Assembly: GCF_032854445.1 (NCBI RefSeq)
Contig: NC_088307.1
Location: 9,992,017-10,056,016, forward strand
Origin: Liolophura sinensis
Lineage: Eukaryota > Mollusca > Polyplacophora > Chitonida > Chitonidae
DNA length: 64,000 nt
Direction: 5' to 3'
Part shown: positions 63,823 to 64,000 of the stretch, piece after piece
Numbering within the stretch: the first letter of the stretch is position 1
Layout of the letters: every line of letters starts with the position of its first letter
Made by a program: the position numbers and the translations under genes
Notes under the pieces: model-generated
Database searches by the model: none
Told to the model about the DNA's origin: nothing
What the model saw: only the letters and a program-made list of their open reading frames with translations

Positions 63823-64000
63823 ATCATGTCAAAGATTCACTAGAGTGCTGTTTTTACCGCGTGACCTATACAGTTCACTTGCGCGCAGTTGGCTTTGTTT
63901 TGTTATTTGTGGGTCGGGGGAGGGGAATTTTCTAGTACCTGTCACATATAGTAGCAGCCCAAGTTAACAGCTTTAAAGGCATTAGCGTATAAATTGAGGG
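63823..64000. other. Right edge, no feature
   Basis: Short stretch with a G-rich tract (GGGTCGGGGGAGGGG); nothing else recognised. Confidence 0.4.

Overview
This is metazoan nuclear DNA, AT-rich and intron-rich, packed with short interspersed elements, LINEs and minisatellites. The genes have short exons with GT-AG junctions and long introns. The repeat style (tRNA-headed SINEs with AAATA tails, retroposons with CACT tails, I/Nimb-type LINEs carrying RNase H, a Penelope-like element, frequent TACATGTA words) suggests a lophotrochozoan, most likely a mollusc or possibly a brachiopod. That placement is inference; no marker gene settles it.

Three cellular genes are supported, none complete. (1) At 593-2817 on the + strand lie the last three coding exons of a group II PLP-dependent aromatic amino acid decarboxylase (AADC/tyrosine decarboxylase type), entering from the left edge. 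(2) At 22323-12287 on the - strand, convergent with it, is a four-exon model of about 407 residues whose last exon matches the FAM124 domain; all three splice junctions are phase-compatible. (3) At 59144-49782 on the - strand are three exons of an IFI44/IFI44L-like GTPase: the P-loop exon, the exon before the TKxD motif, and the terminal exon. The exon carrying the switch/DxxG region was not found. The intron where it should lie contains a 200-N gap and two satellite arrays.

The middle (about 23.9-48.5 kb) is a repeat-rich block. It holds two Penelope-like fragments and a stack of LINEs. LINE-3 (-) is split by a 5.7 kb LINE-2 (+) flanked by a 12-bp target duplication. LINE-1 (-) sits next to the 3' tail of LINE-3, and its ORF2 is split by a SINE with an 11-bp duplication. 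A CR1/L2-like LINE-4 (+) follows, carrying a SINE and a minisatellite. All are decayed by stops and frameshifts. LINE-2 and LINE-3 both join ORF1 to ORF2 through a TAATG stop/start overlap.

Four dispersed families recur. SINE-A is tRNA-headed with an AAATA or poly(A) tail, about 20 copies and fragments. SINE-B has a CACT tail, three copies. Repeat-C is unclassified, four or five copies. MITE-D has terminal inverted repeats, three copies. The 3' ends of LINE-1, LINE-2, SINE-A and SINE-B look alike, suggesting shared retrotransposition machinery. Tandem arrays occur at 15.3, 18.7, 24.4, 47.6, 53.7, 55.3-56.8, 57.8-58.6 and 62.6-63.6 kb. I see no bacterial genes, operons, CRISPR arrays or rRNA, and no tRNA gene distinguishable from SINE heads.
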